Source of the DNA: an uncultured Lachnospiraceae bacterium
GTDB taxonomy: Bacteria; Bacillota; Clostridia; Lachnospirales; Lachnospiraceae
Direction of reading: 5' to 3'
NCBI GenBank assembly: GCA_946623295.1
Contig: CAMOQY010000077.1
Location: 1-6,816 of the forward strand
Length of the DNA stretch: 6,816 nucleotides
Shown one piece after another: positions 5,171 through 6,816 of this stretch. Positions within the stretch are counted from its first letter, which is position 1. Each line of letters starts with the position of its first letter. The notes under the pieces are model-generated. The model saw nothing but the letters and a program-made list of their open reading frames with translations, did no database searches and was not told the origin of the DNA. The position numbers and the translations under genes were made by a program.

Positions 5171-6816
5171 ATGGAAAACGTAACACTTAAAATAAACGGT
5201 ATCTCTGTTACAGTCCCGAAGGGCTCCACTATCCTCGATGCAGCGAGAGCTGCCGGGATCAGGATCCCTACGCTCTGCTTCCTTAAAGAGATCAATGAGA
5301 TCGGCGCCTGCCGCGTGTGCGTGGTCGAGCTCGGCAATGGCCGTATCGTCACCGCCTGCGTGTACCCCGCCGAAGACGGCATGGAGGTCCTCACCAACAC
5401 TCCCAGAGTTCTGGATTACCGCAAAAAGACCATCCAGCTCCTTCTTTCAAACCACAACCGCAGCTGCCTTTCCTGCGTACGCAGCGGCAAGTGCGAGCTG
5501 CAGACGCTCTCCCATGAGCTTGGCGTTGAGGATGAGGGCTACTACGACGGTATCAGGACCGAGAGCGAGATCGACAACTCCGCTCCTCACCTTTACAGAG
5601 ACAACAGCAAGTGTATCCTTTGCCGCCGCTGCGTAGCAGCCTGCGAGGCCACTCAGGGCATCAGCGTCATCGGCGCAAATCACCGCGGCTTTGCCACCAC
5701 CATCGGTTCCGCTTTTGAGATGGATCTGGACGACACCGCCTGCATCAACTGCGGACAGTGTATCGCGGTCTGCCCTACCGGCGCCCTTTCGGAAAAGGAC
5801 GATACCGCAAAGGTATGGGACGCTCTTGCCGACAAGAACAAATATGTGGTCGTTCAGACCGCACCCGCAGTCCGCGCCGCTCTCGGCGAGGAGTTCGGTA
5901 TGCCTATGGGCACCGACGTAGAGGGCAGGATGGCCGCGGCTCTGAGACGTCTCGGCTTCGACGCTGTATTCGACACCGATTTCGGCGCCGACCTGACCAT
6001 CGTAGAGGAAGCCAACGAGCTCCTTGAGCGTGTAAAGAACGGCGGCACGCTGCCTATGATCACCTCATGCTCGCCCGGCTGGGTCAGATTCTGCGAGACC
6101 TATTTCCCTCAGCTGATCCCGAACCTGTCTTCCTGCAAGTCCCCTCAGACCATGCAGGGCGCCATCATCAAGAGCTATTATCTTAACAAGGTCAACGAGC
6201 GCCGCAAGGCTGCCGGTGAGGAAGAGATAAAGCTTGAAGATATCGTGGTCGTCAGTGTTATGCCCTGTACCGCCAAGAAGTTCGAGATCAAGCGTCCCGA
6301 CGAGTGCGGCAACGGCGTTCCGGACGTGGACATCGTCATCACCACCCGCGAGGCTGCCCGCATGATCAAAAAGGCTGGCATCGACTTCGCTGCTCTGCCT
6401 GATGAGGGCTTTGACGATCCCTGCGGCGAGTCCACAGGCGCGGGCGTCATCTTCGGCGCGACCGGCGGCGTTATGGAGGCTGCTCTCCGTACCGCGGTCG
6501 AATGGATCACCGGCGAGACTCCCGGAAGCCTTGAGTTCCACGATGTCCGCGGCACTGCCGGCATCAAGGAAGCTTCCTACAGCGTTGGCGGACTCGATGT
6601 CAGCGTAGCTGTTGCCTCCGGTCTGTCCAATGCCCGCAAGCTCATGGAAATGATCGCCTCGGGCGAGAAGAAGTATACCTTTGTCGAAGTCATGGCCTGC
6701 CCCGGCGGCTGCGTAAACGGCGGCGGACAGCCTCAGGTCACCGGCGAGGTCCGCAATACGACCGAGATCGCCAAGGTCCGTGCCGGCGCGCTCTACAGCA
6801 ACGATGCGGCCAAGAC
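5171..6816 (+). CDS. hydA: [FeFe] hydrogenase catalytic subunit (HydA/HndD), 3' end outside window
   Basis: 548 residues are visible, and relatives of about 580-590 suggest 30-40 are missing. Domains in order are a plant-type [2Fe-2S] domain (C36, C47, C50, C63), a His-ligated [4Fe-4S] motif H95-x3-C99-x2-C102-x5-C108, and two ferredoxin [4Fe-4S] motifs (C148/151/154/158 and C191/194/197/201). The H-cluster domain follows with TSCSPGW (298-304), MPCTAKK (364-370) and EVMACPGGCVNGGGQP (506-521). This is the M3-type modular layout. It catalyses reversible H2 formation in the cytoplasm and exchanges electrons with HydB. The first H-cluster motif has Ser where the classic TSCCPxW has a second Cys. 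AAGGAGG (5157-5163) lies 7 bases ahead of the ATG and overlaps the hydB stop codon, so the genes are tightly linked. Maturases HydE, HydF and HydG are not in the window. Confidence 0.97.
   Translation, partial: MENVTLKINGISVTVPKGSTILDAARAAGIRIPTLCFLKEINEIGACRVCVVELGNGRIVTACVYPAEDGMEVLTNTPRVLDYRKKTIQLLLSNHNRSCLSCVRSGKCELQTLSHELGVEDEGYYDGIRTESEIDNSAPHLYRDNSKCILCRRCVAACEATQGISVIGANHRGFATTIGSAFEMDLDDTACINCGQCIAVCPTGALSEKDDTAKVWDALADKNKYVVVQTAPAVRAALGEEFGMPMGTDVEGRMAAALRRLGFDAVFDTDFGADLTIVEEANELLERVKNGGTLPMITSCSPGWVRFCETYFPQLIPNLSSCKSPQTMQGAIIKSYYLNKVNERRKAAGEEEIKLEDIVVVSVMPCTAKKFEIKRPDECGNGVPDVDIVITTREAARMIKKAGIDFAALPDEGFDDPCGESTGAGVIFGATGGVMEAALRTAVEWITGETPGSLEFHDVRGTAGIKEASYSVGGLDVSVAVASGLSNARKLMEMIASGEKKYTFVEVMACPGGCVNGGGQPQVTGEVRNTTEIAKVRAGALYSNDAAK

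Noticed and set aside
6065..6541. Minus-strand open frame opposite hydA
   Set aside because: It overlaps H-cluster-coding sequence and is explained by GC-rich third positions of hydA.

Overview
The window looks like chromosome of a strictly anaerobic, moderately GC-rich Clostridia member (Oscillospiraceae/Ruminococcaceae-like is my guess). The reasons are strong AGGAGG ribosome-binding sites, a Firmicutes-style extended -10 promoter, tight all-plus-strand operons, and the gene content: an [FeFe]-hydrogenase locus of the NAD(P)-linked, electron-bifurcating HydABC/HndABCD type. No transposase, CRISPR array, tRNA or rRNA is visible.

Layout. Positions 1-1704 are the tail of one operon. It holds the 3' end of an [FeFe]-hydrogenase-like protein that resembles sensory (HydS-like) proteins, a small DRTGG-domain-like protein overlapping it by ATGA, and a PHP-domain metal-dependent phosphoesterase. 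A 172-base gap separates the last two and is almost filled by a 150-base imperfect palindrome (819-968) with perfect 23-base arms. A rho-independent terminator (about 1728-1758) closes this unit.

Positions 1759-1900 form an AT-rich control region. It contains a probable extended -10 promoter, a symmetric 28-base dyad lying over the -35 element, a second small dyad in the leader, and a strong Shine-Dalgarno that fixes the first start codon at 1901.

Positions 1901-6816 form the catalytic operon: hydC (NuoE-like), a stand-alone GHKL ATPase, an HndB-like thioredoxin-fold ferredoxin, hydB (NuoF-like with extra ferredoxin domains) and hydA (H-cluster catalytic subunit, cut by the window end roughly 30-40 codons before its expected stop). 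The order matches hndA-B-C-D with the ATPase inserted.

How the genes work together. HydA makes or oxidises H2 at the H-cluster and passes electrons along its Fe-S chain to HydB, which binds NAD(P)(H) and flavin. HydC and the small ferredoxin contribute further [2Fe-2S] domains. In characterised relatives this complex couples H2 to NAD(P)H and ferredoxin together. The upstream hydrogenase-like, DRTGG and PHP proteins and the embedded ATPase look like a sensing or regulatory layer around the enzyme. That role is inference from domains and neighbourhood; no sequence here proves a signalling path.
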